A DNA stretch of 64,000 nucleotides from Paenibacillus sp. RC334. Lineage in GTDB: Bacteria; Bacillota; Bacilli; Paenibacillales; Paenibacillaceae. Of the stretch, positions 42,797 to 52,560 are shown one piece after another (positions within the stretch are counted from its first letter, which is position 1; the number at the start of each line of letters is the position of its first letter). The DNA is taken from the NCBI RefSeq assembly GCF_030034735.1, contig NZ_CP125370.1, positions 4,092,001-4,156,000 of the forward strand, in the 5' to 3' direction. The notes beneath the pieces were generated by a model that saw nothing but the letters and a program-made list of their open reading frames with translations, was not told the origin of the DNA and did not search any database. The position numbers and the translations under genes are program-made.

Positions 42797-44188
42797 TTAT
42801 TCTTCTGTGGACAATTTGCCCTGTAGCTTGGCAGCATCAAAATTGGGATCAGCTACAATATTGGTAGTACCAGATGCTCTTAATTTTTCCAGAGATGTAT
42901 TATACCTGGTATCCAAATCCTTGATTATGGCATTCACATCACCGCCGGTGAATACAAATACGTTAAAGGCTTCTGCCCATTTCATGCCTTCCAAAGAGCT
43001 TTCCGTAATTATACTTGGATTAGCTGGATAAATAGCGTCAACCCGTTTTGGCAGGAATCCTTCAATGCCCGGAATACTCGGCTTCTTGCCTGAGCTCAAC
43101 ACGGCTGGGATTAAGGAGATTCCATAACCCTTTTCATAGTATTCACTTTGCAATTCCTTGCTGTACACGTACTCCATAAACTTCCAGGCCGCTTCCTTAT
43201 GGGCGGAATCTGCGCTGATACCAATGTAGGAACCGCCGATAATTTGCGATGCCCCTTTAATGGTTCCGTCAATAGACGGCACGGGAACCGCTCCCCAGTT
43301 TTCGGTGGTCGGGAACTGGTCCTTGTACACTCCGGGTTCAGCCGAGTGGTTAATGTACATCCCGATTTTACCTTGGGCAAATTGCGCGCGTAGCGGATCG
43401 ATATCCAGATTCTCCACTCCCGGCAGCATACTGCCGTCTTCTTTCATTTGCCGCAGCGCCAAAGCGATATCCTTGTACATGCCAAAATCAAACTGGCCTG
43501 TTTTGTAATTGTAACCGTCGATGCCTGTATTGTTGCTGACGCCTGCAATCGTATTCGCCGCCCGCCAGAAGCCGTTTCCGCTCTTGAACGGACTGGCAAA
43601 GCCGTAAATACCTTCGCTTTTGCCGACCTCTGTAATCTTTTTGGCCGCAACCACCATGTCGGCAAGCGTTGTGGGAGGAGTAGCGATGCCTGCTTTCTTA
43701 AAGATATCTTTATTATAAATCAGTCTCCAGATTTGCCCGGTGTTGGGCAAGGTAAATATCTTGCCGTCGATGGTGTTCTTATTCTCGATCAGGCTGTCTT
43801 TGAAGGTCGCCTTCATCTCGTCGCTCATATAGGAGTTGATCGGGGCCAGATAGCCTTTCTTGTAATAGGTCTGGAAATCGTTGACTTGCAGTACATCCGG
43901 AGCCTGCTTGCTGGCAAACGAGATGTCCACCGCCTGCGGATAATTGTCGCCCATAACGTTCATTTCCACTTCAATATTATCTCGGTTTGTCTGGTTAAAC
44001 TTGTCAACCTTTGCTTTCATGAAATCGGCATCATGGCGGTCAGGCGTCCAGTAAATGATTTTGGTTTTCGCTCCCGTAGTTCCTTTGGAATCGGCCGGAG
44101 CGTCATTATTGCCACTGTCCGATGAACAGCCGCCCAGGCTCAAGGCCAGGACTGCGCTCAGTGTTAGGATAATCCACTTCTTAACCAT
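42797..44188 (-). CDS. Sugar-binding lipoprotein of the polysaccharide operon
   Basis: 463 residues from ATG 44188 (GGGGGCATAACG before it); an ATG at 44218 lacks a ribosome site. The signal peptide ends in the lipobox LGGC (Cys21). The mature part is an ABC-type solute-binding protein family 1: IYWTPDRHDADFMKAKV at the start, ASKQAPDVLQVNDFQTYY, IPGIEGFLPKRVD. It feeds the two permeases at 47745 and 48637. Confidence 0.92.
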   Translation of the reverse strand: MVKKWIILTLSAVLALSLGGCSSDSGNNDAPADSKGTTGAKTKIIYWTPDRHDADFMKAKVDKFNQTNRDNIEVEMNVMGDNYPQAVDISFASKQAPDVLQVNDFQTYYKKGYLAPINSYMSDEMKATFKDSLIENKNTIDGKIFTLPNTGQIWRLIYNKDIFKKAGIATPPTTLADMVVAAKKITEVGKSEGIYGFASPFKSGNGFWRAANTIAGVSNNTGIDGYNYKTGQFDFGMYKDIALALRQMKEDGSMLPGVENLDIDPLRAQFAQGKIGMYINHSAEPGVYKDQFPTTENWGAVPVPSIDGTIKGASQIIGGSYIGISADSAHKEAAWKFMEYVYSKELQSEYYEKGYGISLIPAVLSSGKKPSIPGIEGFLPKRVDAIYPANPSIITESSLEGMKWAEAFNVFVFTGGDVNAIIKDLDTRYNTSLEKLRASGTTNIVADPNFDAAKLQGKLSTEE

Positions 44189-44323
44189 CGTTATGCCCCC
44201 TTTTGTTTTTCCGGACAACCTCTGCGGTTACCCGTTAACGTAATCATAGTGGTTCCGTTTTCACGGGAGTGAGGGACATTTTAACTTTGTATGGGGGAAA
44301 AAATGATTGTCCCGGCTTGGTGT

Positions 44324-45931
44324 TCATTTCAAATACATCTGCCTGAAACTGGTGGGCGTCATGCCACAATACTTTTTAAACAGACCGCTGAAATACGGAC
44401 GGTCCTCATATCCGAGCATCTGTGAAATTTCCTGCACCTGTACTCCTGCAATCAGCAGTTCCTTTGCTCTTTCCATTCTCATCTTGGTAATATATTGGAT
44501 CAGGGTCATGCCTGTCTCCTTCTTGAAGGCGTTTGCAAAATAACTTGGGCTTAAATGAACCGCCCGAGCGCAATTGTGAAGCGTTAGATTCTCCTGAAGA
44601 TGCAGGCGGATGTATTCCCTGGCCCGATGGATCGCTTGCGTAACATCCCTGAGCCGCTTCTTCTCTACAAATTCACAGCCCTTACTGCTGAAATGATTGA
44701 TGTAGCTCTTCCAGCCGCCGAAGGTCAACGAACGGTTCTCCTCCAGCGCTGTTAAGTCAGCCTCCAACTGGATGCGTTCTTCCTCGGTGATCTCATCACA
44801 AAACGCCCGGTACATGGCGAAGGCGAGCCCTGACAGTAAGCGGATCATAGCCAGTGGCTCCGGAAATTTTTGGGACAATGTCCATTGGTGGAAAATGTCG
44901 TCAATCATGAGGTGACAGCTCGTTTTATTACCGCATCTCAGCGCATACAGCAATTCCTTTTCCTTCTCCACAGGGTAGTCTGGAGCTGCAAAATCCTCCT
45001 GCGCCAGTTCCGTATACCGGAATACACAATTGCCCTCGCTGTAAAAACGGTAAGCAAGCGCTTTGGCGGCATGCACAAACGCTGCATGGATTTCTCTGGG
45101 TCCCCGGGCCATCGTGCCCAGGCCAATCGAAACGGTTTTTTTGCTGAATTTCTCCACATTTCCCCGGCAAAGTTCCAGCAACTCCGAAGTCTCCATCCCA
45201 TCTGGCGGATTAAAGATGGCTGCCAGCCGCTGCTTGCTCTCATGCAGCACAACACCCCGGGTATGCAAATTCAGCGTCTCGTCCAAAATATTTTTGATCG
45301 CAAAGGGAATGATTTCGTTGTCGTCAAGATGCAGAGTGTAGCCGTATTCGGTATAGCAGTCCATTTCGATGGCCATGACCATTAGTTTATCGGCTTCCAG
45401 ATCAATATGGAGATCGCTCCAACGGCTATCGCTTAGACGGCCACCTGTTTCCTGGCGAAGCAGACTGGTCAAATAATCCTGGCGGAGCTGCAAATGGCTG
45501 GCGTCCATTTTTTGCTCCAACTGCTTAAGCTGCTCCGACTTGGCCCGTTCGGACTCGATTACCTTTTTCACTTTCAGCACTGCTTCCAGAATTTCCGGCG
45601 GAGTGAACGGTTTTAGCAAATAATCGGAAGCGCCAAGCTTAATCGCTTCCTGCGCATAGCTGAAATCGGAATAACCGCTAATAAAAATAAATTTGGTGCG
45701 TAAACATTGGCCAGAAGCGCGCCTCATCAGCTCCAGACCGTTGAGCTTCGGCATCCGGATATCACTGATGACGATATCCGGATCTTTCTCCAGCAGAAGA
45801 GTCCAACCATGCTCACCATCGCCTGCAGTGCCTACGACCTCAATATTGTGATCCGGCCATGGAATGGTCGCGGATATCCCTTTTACAACGGCTTGAATAT
45901 CATCCATAACGCACATCTTCAAGTGATCCAT
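44324..45931 (-). CDS. Large YesN-type response regulator
   Basis: 535 residues. Receiver with MDD acidic pocket, phosphoacceptor in IVISDIRMPKLNGLELM and KPF. A long middle region (150-420) then the AraC output domain: HNCARAVHLSPSYFANAFKKE and VQEISQMLGYEDRPYFSGLFKKY. Starts nine bases after the corrected kinase stop, with GTAGGAGG. Expected to activate the surrounding operon when its polysaccharide signal is present. Confidence 0.9.
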   Translation of the reverse strand: MDHLKMCVMDDIQAVVKGISATIPWPDHNIEVVGTAGDGEHGWTLLLEKDPDIVISDIRMPKLNGLELMRRASGQCLRTKFIFISGYSDFSYAQEAIKLGASDYLLKPFTPPEILEAVLKVKKVIESERAKSEQLKQLEQKMDASHLQLRQDYLTSLLRQETGGRLSDSRWSDLHIDLEADKLMVMAIEMDCYTEYGYTLHLDDNEIIPFAIKNILDETLNLHTRGVVLHESKQRLAAIFNPPDGMETSELLELCRGNVEKFSKKTVSIGLGTMARGPREIHAAFVHAAKALAYRFYSEGNCVFRYTELAQEDFAAPDYPVEKEKELLYALRCGNKTSCHLMIDDIFHQWTLSQKFPEPLAMIRLLSGLAFAMYRAFCDEITEEERIQLEADLTALEENRSLTFGGWKSYINHFSSKGCEFVEKKRLRDVTQAIHRAREYIRLHLQENLTLHNCARAVHLSPSYFANAFKKETGMTLIQYITKMRMERAKELLIAGVQVQEISQMLGYEDRPYFSGLFKKYCGMTPTSFRQMYLK

Positions 45932-45940
45932 TGTGACCTC

Positions 45941-47696
45941 CTACATAAACGGGATTGTGATGGTAACGGTCGTCTCGATGTCTGGAATACTCCTGAACGT
46001 AATGGAAGCCGACTCCCCCGTAATGCAGACTGAGCCTGCTCCGGAGATTGGACAGCGCATAACCCTTGCGGTCCGCATTATGCTCGTACACAGCCTTTTC
46101 CATCTGCTCAGCATCCATTCCGCAGCCGTTGTCGGTCACTTGTAACAGCAGGAACTCGCCTTGGCGGTACACTTTGATGAAGATGCTGCCAAGCACGGCC
46201 TTATCTCGAAACCCATGCAGAATGGAGTTCTCCACCAGCGGCTGAAGTAGTATTTTCAACATTGAAATGGAAAGATATGATAGATTTTCAACATGGATCG
46301 AATACGTAAATAGGTCCTCATAGCATTTTTGCTGCAATTGCAAATATTGCTCGACATGCTTAATTTCCTGTTTCAAGGTAGTGATATCGTTCCCGTTGTT
46401 CAGTCCTAGCCGGAACAATAGCGACAAGGAGACAATCATCTCACTAACATCTTTTTTCTCGCCGCTTTCGCTTTTCCAAAAAATAGTATTCAACGTGTTA
46501 TATAAAAAATGAGGGTCCACCTGCGCCTGAAGCGCCTTGACCTCGGATTTGCGCTTGTCCTGCTCCGAAGTCCGCACCTCCTGAATCAGCAACTGAATCT
46601 GATCCAGCATTCGGTTAAATGTATGGCCAACACTGCTCACCTCATCCTCATACCTGCTGTTGAACCGCACATCCAGATCATTGTATTCCACCTTAGCCAT
46701 CAGGCTCTGTAGTTTATGAAGCGGTTTCAATAAAGCGGAGGCCAGCAGGTTGGACAAGATAAGCGCGAGCACAATGCAGAACAGCATAATCCAAATGATC
46801 AGCCAGCGGATCTTCTTCAACGGATATAGCAGGTCGGCCTTGGACTGAATGCTGACCATCACCCAATCCTCATTCATGGATAGTGTGTTGTAATTGACCA
46901 GCAATTCCTCTCCCTTGGCATTCGTATAATGGAAATCCCCTTCTCCTCCCCTGCTAAAATGGTCGATAAACTCCCGTTCTGTATTAAAATCATACTGCCG
47001 GGCTTCGGGCTGGATCACCATCGTTCCATCCTTTTGTAGCAAAAAAAGCTGAACCTGATTATTCATCAGATCCTGCTCCAGAATGGCCCGCATAGCTTGC
47101 TCTCTCATATTCACAACCATATATACATTCGGAATATAATGATTGTCCAGCACCGTCGGCTTTAGCAGCAACGACAGCACGTTGCCTTTCCACTGAAACA
47201 GCTCGTTGCGATGGGTCCCGATCCACAGGGTATTCCAGCCTATCTGCTTTGTATAGGTTCCATATTCTTCCGAAAAGTGCTTCGTCCGGTCGGGAAAATC
47301 TTTGGTGGAGAAGAAATCGCCGATTGGCGTACTCAGATAAGCTGTATCAATCAGCGGCTCCACCAGCTTCAACTGGGCAAACGAAGTCTGCAACAAGGAC
47401 AGATTCTGATAATAGTTGACAGCATTATTGCTGCGCACATCCTTCATCACCTGGTTGAACGTTTCATTCAGCATAAAGGAATAAGACGAAACTACAATAT
47501 GCCTGAGATGTTCATCCATCACCTGCACTGATTTTTTTAAAATTCCCTGCTTAAGCTGCAAGGCATTGCGCTCGATGCTGCGAGCGGCAAAGAGATAAGA
47601 GCAGATCCCCGTCACGCTGATGCACAATATGGCCAGGAAAATAAATAGCAGTTGAATTCTCTTTTTCAGAGAAAGCTTGTAGAAACTGAGTCTCAT
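45941..47696 (-). CDS. YesM-type sensor histidine kinase, frame broken by one extra G
   Basis: 584 residues after correction. Start ATG 47696 with AAGGAG nine bases before; the longer upstream frame has no ribosome site. Two membrane helices (about 12-32, 285-305) flank a Cache-like sensor; then HAMP, VKALQAQVDPHFLYNTLNTIFW with the phosphorylated His, QPLVENSILHGF and VTDNGCGMD. In the given sequence the frame runs into an abnormal tail and stops at 45900. If the five G of the minus strand (46019-46015) are four, the tail becomes YGESASITFRSIPDIETTVT and ends TIPFM at 45941, exactly the normal end of these kinases, immediately before the regulator's ribosome site. Confidence 0.9.
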
Positions 47697-47744
47697 TGGC
47701 CACCACTCCTTGAAGCCCATTGTATCAACAGAACCCAAGTTACT

Positions 47745-48614
47745 CTACCCCTTGACAGCACCAGCGGTAACTTGCATAAACGATTTACTGGCGAACACAT
47801 AGACCACCAGAAGCGGCAGAATGGACAGGCAGGCGCCAGCCATCATCAGTTGAACCTCCGCGGCAGCTCCGATACCGTACCGAAGATTAGCCAATCCTAC
47901 TGGGAGCGTCTGCAATTCCGGATTACTCATCGTGAACACAAGCGGCAAAATATACTCATTCCATGAGCCCTGGAAGGCTGAGAGCCCGGCAACGGCAAGC
48001 GCAGGCCGCAGCAACGGGAGCACAATCCGCCAATACACCGAATAAAAGTTGCAGCCGTCAATCATCGCTGCCTCGTCAAGATCCTTGGGAATACCTCTGA
48101 AGAATCCAATCAGCATGAAATAACAGGTGGCATGTGTGCTGACCAGTATAATGATGATGCCCCACAGCGTCTTGTTCAGACCGAGCATGACCATCAAGTC
48201 AAATTGCGGACGCAGCACCACAGCCCCGATCGAGATAAACAAGGTGGATGCCATGAGCAGAGAGTACGCCTTTTTGCCGATAAAATGTACCCGGTTCACT
48301 GCATAGGCGGACATGGACGCGACCAGCAGAGTACCGATTGTCGTAGCCACGCTTACAAAAATGCTGTTCAGGGTAAAGCGGGAGAAATTGGCGTTTTTCC
48401 AGGCCTGAACATAGTTGGAAAAGTGCCAGCTTTGTGGCCAGATGGTTGCACTGCTGGTCAGCTCCTGATTCGTCTTGAACGAGCCGAGTACCACGATGAC
48501 AATCGGGAATATCGCTAGAATGGCCGTCGTGAGCAGGAACACCCAGAGCACTGTCTTGCCAGTCCAGCGCACCAGCTTCGGGGATAAGGTATGGTTGGTA
48601 TGAGTATGATTCAT
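47745..48614 (-). CDS. Carbohydrate ABC transporter permease (MalG type)
   Basis: 289 residues from ATG 48614 (GCAGGAGGAGAACAGA upstream). Six helices; the EAA loop is LDEAAMIDGCNFYSVYWRIVLP; it ends in SFMQVTAGAVKG. A start at 48650 would overlap the preceding permease by 14 bases and lacks a ribosome site. Pairs with the permease at 48637. Confidence 0.92.
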   Translation of the reverse strand: MNHTHTNHTLSPKLVRWTGKTVLWVFLLTTAILAIFPIVIVVLGSFKTNQELTSSATIWPQSWHFSNYVQAWKNANFSRFTLNSIFVSVATTIGTLLVASMSAYAVNRVHFIGKKAYSLLMASTLFISIGAVVLRPQFDLMVMLGLNKTLWGIIIILVSTHATCYFMLIGFFRGIPKDLDEAAMIDGCNFYSVYWRIVLPLLRPALAVAGLSAFQGSWNEYILPLVFTMSNPELQTLPVGLANLRYGIGAAAEVQLMMAGACLSILPLLVVYVFASKSFMQVTAGAVKG

Positions 48615-48636
48615 TCTGTTCTCCTCCTGCCTGCTT

Positions 48637-49527
48637 CTAGTAAATATCATTCAGCTTCTTGGAAATACGGAAGTAGATGAACGTAACTCCCCCTACAAGC
48701 AACGCTGTAGTGAAGCCGACGGCACTGCCGTAACCCAATTGCTGGAGCGACTGGCTTTCAGCCGACACCGGAAACAGCAATTTGAACAGATACAGATACA
48801 TCACCTCTGTTTTTCCATAAGGACCACCTTCGGTCAGCACCATGATGCTCTCATAGCCCTTGAGGGAGATGGTAATGGCCAGCATGATGATCATCTGCAT
48901 AACAGGTCCCAGCATCGGAATCGTCACATACTTAAGCTTCTGGAACTCATTAGCACCGTCAAGCGAAGCCGCTTCGTAAAGGTCGTTGGGAATGCCTTGA
49001 AGACCAGCGAGGAACAGTAGCATGTAGTTGCCCACAGCGCCCCAGATGGCGATGATAATGGTGGTCATCATGGCTTGATCGGCACCAAGCCAGTTAATCG
49101 GGGCAGAGACAAGATGATACTTGAGCAGCAGTTGGTTCAAAATTCCGTTGTAGGAGTTGAAGATAATAAAAAAGACGATCGCCATCACCGAGGCGCTGAA
49201 AATCGTGGGCACATAATAAATCGCCCGCAGCAAGGAACGCCCTTTTAACTTACGATTCAAAATAATAGCCAAAACCAGAGACATTGGAATGGTGATGAGC
49301 AGCTTGCCGAGAGCGTAAATCCCGGTATTTCCCACGGAGGACCAGAATTGCTGGTCTCGCAGAACTCGCGCAAAATTATCGAGGCCAATAAAAACAGGCG
49401 TCCCGAATCCCTGATAATCATAGAACATATAGCGTAGTGCCCAAAGCAGAGGATAAATGCCAAACACAAGGGTCAGAAACAAACTCGGGAATACAAACAC
49501 ATAGGCGTGTACTTTTTTCAGTTTCAT
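48637..49527 (-). CDS. Carbohydrate ABC transporter permease (MalF type)
   Basis: 296 residues with six helices and the EAA loop LYEAASLDGANEFQKLKYVTIP. GGPYGKTEVMYLYLFKLLF is the conserved late loop. It is the first gene of the operon (ribosome site GGGGGGC). The second permease follows 22 bases later. No ATPase is encoded in the cluster. Confidence 0.92.
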   Translation of the reverse strand: MKLKKVHAYVFVFPSLFLTLVFGIYPLLWALRYMFYDYQGFGTPVFIGLDNFARVLRDQQFWSSVGNTGIYALGKLLITIPMSLVLAIILNRKLKGRSLLRAIYYVPTIFSASVMAIVFFIIFNSYNGILNQLLLKYHLVSAPINWLGADQAMMTTIIIAIWGAVGNYMLLFLAGLQGIPNDLYEAASLDGANEFQKLKYVTIPMLGPVMQMIIMLAITISLKGYESIMVLTEGGPYGKTEVMYLYLFKLLFPVSAESQSLQQLGYGSAVGFTTALLVGGVTFIYFRISKKLNDIY

Positions 49528-49663
49528 CGAATGCCCCCCTAGAATCTTTAATTTGATTATAGAGGGAACGAAAAACAGGACGGGATAGGGAAATCAACTT
49601 TTCAAAGGGGAGAATGTTACTTTAGCCGGATCATCTCCCAGATGTAGCCCTGTGAGACGTGCC

Positions 49664-49701
49664 ACAAACAGCCCCTCTTTTACTTCAAAGAGAGACTGTT
49701 A
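49664..49701 (-). terminator. Long hairpin, possible terminator
   Basis: Minus strand AACAGTCTCTCTTT and AAAGAGGGGCTGTT pair over 14 bases with two G-U and a short loop. Only three T follow, so termination is uncertain. Confidence 0.45.
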
Positions 49702-49726
49702 GGCTGACCCTATTCTATTAACCAAT

Positions 49727-49822
49727 CTACTCCGATGCAGCTCTCAGCTTTTGATGATCCTGTCCCCACTGATTCATTAAATCCAGCAATGGAATCAGAC
49801 TGATCCCGGCATCATGAAAACT
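49727..49822 (-). pseudogene. HxlR-family regulator, C-terminal remnant
   Basis: Minus strand codes LSFHDAGISLIPLLDLMNQW, GQDHQKLRAASE and a stop. The L-T/H-x-x-G-x-S-L-x-P-x-L-x-x-M-x-x-W-G pattern is the end of HxlR/MarR-like regulators. It begins where the oxidoreductase gene stops; the DNA-binding half is gone. Confidence 0.7.
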
Positions 49823-50403
49823 TAACTCATGCTGCGTCCTAGCTGCTCGACCTTGCTCAGCCAATCGTTGCGCTGTTGATCTGTTTTCTTATTCATGAGA
49901 TCAATCACAGTAGAATGCACCGGTTTGACACCGCATAAATGCAGCGTGGAATCCTTCATCATTCGATGCCCAGGCTGTCCCTGGAAAAATCGGTAATACC
50001 AGCCCGGTCCGTCCATCGTAGTAATGAGGCGGGCCGTTCTGCCTTTTAAGAGCTTGTCAGGCAACGACTTTCCCTTTTGATACTTAAACGCAAACCCCGG
50101 CATAAAGGTACGGTCAATGAAACCCTTCATTAATGCGGGCAAGCTGCCCCACCAGATCGGAAAGACGAAAACGAGATGCTCTGCCCACTTAATGGATTCC
50201 TGAGCCTTGATTAAATCCGGTTCCAGCGGCAATTTATTGCGATATCCACCTAATAGATTAGGATTAAAGTCCAACGCGGACAACTGCAATAAACGCACCT
50301 CAGCCCCCGCAGCCTCCGCTCCTTTTACATAGGATTGAGCCAGCGCTTCTCCATAACTGCCAACGACCGGATTTCCCTGAATAACCAATATCTTTTTAGA
50401 CAT
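49822..50403 (-). CDS. NAD(P)H-dependent flavodoxin-fold oxidoreductase
   Basis: 193 residues from ATG 50403 with AGGAAG eight bases upstream (a GTG at 50412 adds three residues). The FMN-binding P-loop is VIQGNPVVGSYGEALAQSY; VFVFPIWWGSLPALMKGFIDR is the family signature, as in MdaB/YwrO/KefF quinone reductases. The FKYQKGKSLPDKLLKGRTARLITTMDGP segment is also typical. It likely reduces quinones or electrophiles. A TetR-type operator lies upstream and the TetR gene is next. Confidence 0.9.
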   Translation of the reverse strand: MSKKILVIQGNPVVGSYGEALAQSYVKGAEAAGAEVRLLQLSALDFNPNLLGGYRNKLPLEPDLIKAQESIKWAEHLVFVFPIWWGSLPALMKGFIDRTFMPGFAFKYQKGKSLPDKLLKGRTARLITTMDGPGWYYRFFQGQPGHRMMKDSTLHLCGVKPVHSTVIDLMNKKTDQQRNDWLSKVEQLGRSMS

Positions 50404-50438
50404 TCGAGCCACTTCCTACCCTCATATTTTATTTTTTT

Positions 50439-50456
50439 AGTTAGAAAACACTAACT
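50439..50456. promoter_or_regulatory. TetR-type operator before the oxidoreductase
   Basis: AGTTAG-AAAACA-CTAACT, inverted 6-bp arms with a 6-bp centre, 36 bases upstream of the start. A near copy with the same spacing is at 51073. Confidence 0.7.
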
Positions 50457-50479
50457 TTATATTTAAAAAGAAAAGGTCA

Positions 50480-51070
50480 CTACTGACCTTGACTTAATAA
50501 AGCGGTTAAACGTTCCTTGACCTCCGTTGCAAACGGAATAAGCTGCTGGGGCAATTCACCCTCCAGACTGGACACGGACAAGCGTGTAATGGCCCCAATA
50601 ATGAGCACACCAGATAGCAGGGCATCCTGCTTGGGCAGTTCTCCGTGCTGAATCCCCTGCTCGATAAATTCGACTAACGCATCCTGCGGCTGCCGGACAT
50701 TCGAGCTTTGGCTGGCCTCTACATACAGCTCATGATGCTGTGATAACAGAAGCAGACCATACTGGTCTTCATCGTGCATCACAAGCACCTCGTCCACCAG
50801 TTGATGAAAACGACTAATAAAGCTCCCGCTCTGCTTGCGATAGAAGTCAATCAACGTAGTGTAGCTGTTGCAATACTGCCCGAATACTTCCAGGGCCATC
50901 GCATCTTTACTCTTAAAATGCTTATAAATCGCGGCATCCGTCACACCGGCAGCCTCCCCGATTTCTTTGACAGAAATGCCGTCGATGCCTTTGGTTGCAA
51001 ATAAGCGCATAGCTGCTTGCATAATATCCTTCTTTTTGCTATCTACATGTGTTTTCTTGTTCATAAGCAT
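50480..51070 (-). CDS. TetR-family transcriptional repressor
   Basis: 196 residues. Helix-turn-helix: KKDIMQAAMRLFATKGIDGISVKEIGEAAGVTDAAIYKHFKSKD, textbook TetR. The C-terminal ligand domain is helical. It precedes the oxidoreductase by 67 bases and is probably its repressor, since both genes have the same operator. Start at 51070 or 51064; neither has a good ribosome site. Confidence 0.9.
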   Translation of the reverse strand: MLMNKKTHVDSKKKDIMQAAMRLFATKGIDGISVKEIGEAAGVTDAAIYKHFKSKDAMALEVFGQYCNSYTTLIDFYRKQSGSFISRFHQLVDEVLVMHDEDQYGLLLLSQHHELYVEASQSSNVRQPQDALVEFIEQGIQHGELPKQDALLSGVLIIGAITRLSVSSLEGELPQQLIPFATEVKERLTALLSQGQ

Positions 51071-51072
51071 AT

Positions 51073-51090
51073 AGTAAGTGATAACTAACT
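51073..51090. promoter_or_regulatory. TetR-type operator before tetR
   Basis: AGTAAG-TGATAA-CTAACT, one mismatch in the arms relative to 50439, directly upstream of the TetR start. Indicates autoregulation. Confidence 0.65.
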
Positions 51091-51291
51091 AAATTGCAAA
51101 TGATATTTATGCAAGGCGAAAAAGGATAACTATCGTCTTGTTTTATTAATATAAAAATGGATATGTAACCAAATAAAAACGGACGTTCTAAACCGTGAAT
51201 AAGAGGAGTGAATCAAATGAGCTGACTGTTTCAGCCCAGGAGGATGGAAAAGCAACCGATTGGCATAACTGCATACTACCCATATAGATCT

Positions 51292-51333
51292 TAAAAGACC
51301 GATCACAGATATTCATGTCTGTAATCGACCTTT
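51292..51333 (-). terminator. Rho-independent terminator of the cyclase gene
   Basis: Minus strand AAGGTCGATTACAGA and TCTGTGATCGGTCTT pair with two G-U around an 8-nt loop, then TTTT. Confidence 0.8.
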
Positions 51334-51345
51334 CCTTGTTTATGA

Positions 51346-52083
51346 TTAAGGTAAAATAGCAAAGGAACGTACCGGAAATCCGGGGGAATCCTGAATGCTC
51401 GGAACGATATTATAAATAACAGCACCCATCGCGGGCAGCTTGTCCAAATTCGTCAGCACCTCAACCTGATAACGATCCTGTTCCAATATGTAATATTCCC
51501 CTACCAGCTTGCCTGCTTTGCGATAGGCCACGGAGGAATCGGTATCCAGCGTTTCATGTCCGATCGCAGCCACATTCCGTTCTTCCACCAAAAAGCGCAG
51601 CGCTTCCAGCGACCAGCCCGGGCAGTGTGCGTCTCCGGCTGCATCCTTGTTCGAAAAAGCTTCCGAATCAGGCCAACGCTTGCTCCAATCACTGCGAAAG
51701 GCTACAAAAGCTTGATCAACAATTCGTCCATGCTCCTTCTCAAAGTCTACAATATCCGCAACCGTAAGCTCATAGTCGGGATTAGCGGCGACAGCTGCTG
51801 CACGATCGATAACGACCAGTGGCAGAACCAGTTCCTTCAAGGAAAGCTCATGTAAATAACGTTTGCCCTTCACAAAATGAACTGGCGCGTCAATATGAGT
51901 ACCATACTGACCCGGAAAGCGGTATTGCTTCACAAAAAAACCATCGTCATGAGTAAACAGCGTGTCTACCTGAACATCATCGAATACCGGGAAATGAGGA
52001 ATTTCAGGATAAAAGGCGTGGGACAAATCCACCCACTCTTTTTGCTTCAATAACTTCAAGATATCTGCTAAATGCTCTGCCAT
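51346..52083 (-). CDS. Cyclase/kynurenine-formamidase-like metal hydrolase
   Basis: 245 residues from ATG 52083; the ATG at 52092 is only two bases from GAGGAGG. The family motifs are WVDLSHAFYPEIPHFPVF, GQYGTHIDAPVHF (the H-x-x-x-D-x-P-x-H metal site), FVAFRSDWS and AIGHETLDTD. Such enzymes hydrolyse amides or lactones with Zn or Mn. Cytosolic. No neighbour points to a pathway. It is divergent from the pectate lyase with 690 bases between. Confidence 0.85.
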   Translation of the reverse strand: MAEHLADILKLLKQKEWVDLSHAFYPEIPHFPVFDDVQVDTLFTHDDGFFVKQYRFPGQYGTHIDAPVHFVKGKRYLHELSLKELVLPLVVIDRAAAVAANPDYELTVADIVDFEKEHGRIVDQAFVAFRSDWSKRWPDSEAFSNKDAAGDAHCPGWSLEALRFLVEERNVAAIGHETLDTDSSVAYRKAGKLVGEYYILEQDRYQVEVLTNLDKLPAMGAVIYNIVPSIQDSPGFPVRSFAILP

Positions 52084-52202
52084 GATGCCCATTCCTCCTC
52101 AGCTATATTACAAGGATTGTACCTGAGGATTTTGCGAAAATCCACAAAGTGACTTGTAATCAGAAATATATAGATCAAAATGGTGCTATTCATCTATATA
52201 TT

Positions 52203-52286
52203 TCAGCTTGGAGCGGCTGGTATGAGTAACAGGACTGCCCACGCAGTCAGCCAAAATCTGCGATAAAATGAGCGGTTTCTTAACAT
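52203..52286 (-). CDS. 27-residue hydrophobic micro-ORF
   Basis: ATG start with GGAGGAATCTCAA before it, product MLRNRSFYRRFWLTAWAVLL ending in IPAAPS. It has Arg-rich N-terminus and one membrane-like helix, like a signal peptide or small membrane peptide. A perfect cre box lies 22 bases upstream. It may be a truncated secreted protein or a real micropeptide. Confidence 0.4.
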   Translation of the reverse strand: MLRNRSFYRRFWLTAWAVLLLIPAAPS

Positions 52287-52307
52287 TTGAGATTCCTCCT
52301 CTTAGAT

Positions 52308-52321
52308 TGAAATCGTTAACA
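52308..52321. promoter_or_regulatory. cre box (CcpA)
   Basis: TGAAATCGTTAACA matches TGWNANCGNTNNCA at every fixed position, between the micro-ORF and the pectate lyase. Confidence 0.6.
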
Positions 52322-52560
52322 TTTTCAGCTAACCTATGTTCACTTCCATTTGTCTAGTGTACGACCCATTGCTAGTATTGTGGTAAATATGCTCAATTTT
52401 GTTATATTTACCAATTTTGATTGTAGCATGAAATTTGTTCGTTTCCCAGTATTTTTCCACGGAAAGCGCGAATTCAGAATACGGAAAATAATGATTTTCC
52501 GAGTAGAAAATACAAAAACAATTCCATATATTCATATATACAATTCCCATTTCATATGAT
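52322..52560. other. AT-rich region upstream of the pectate lyase
   Basis: About 240 bases very rich in A and T, with no gene. Flanked by two cre boxes. The frames across it lack ribosome sites. Confidence 0.4.
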
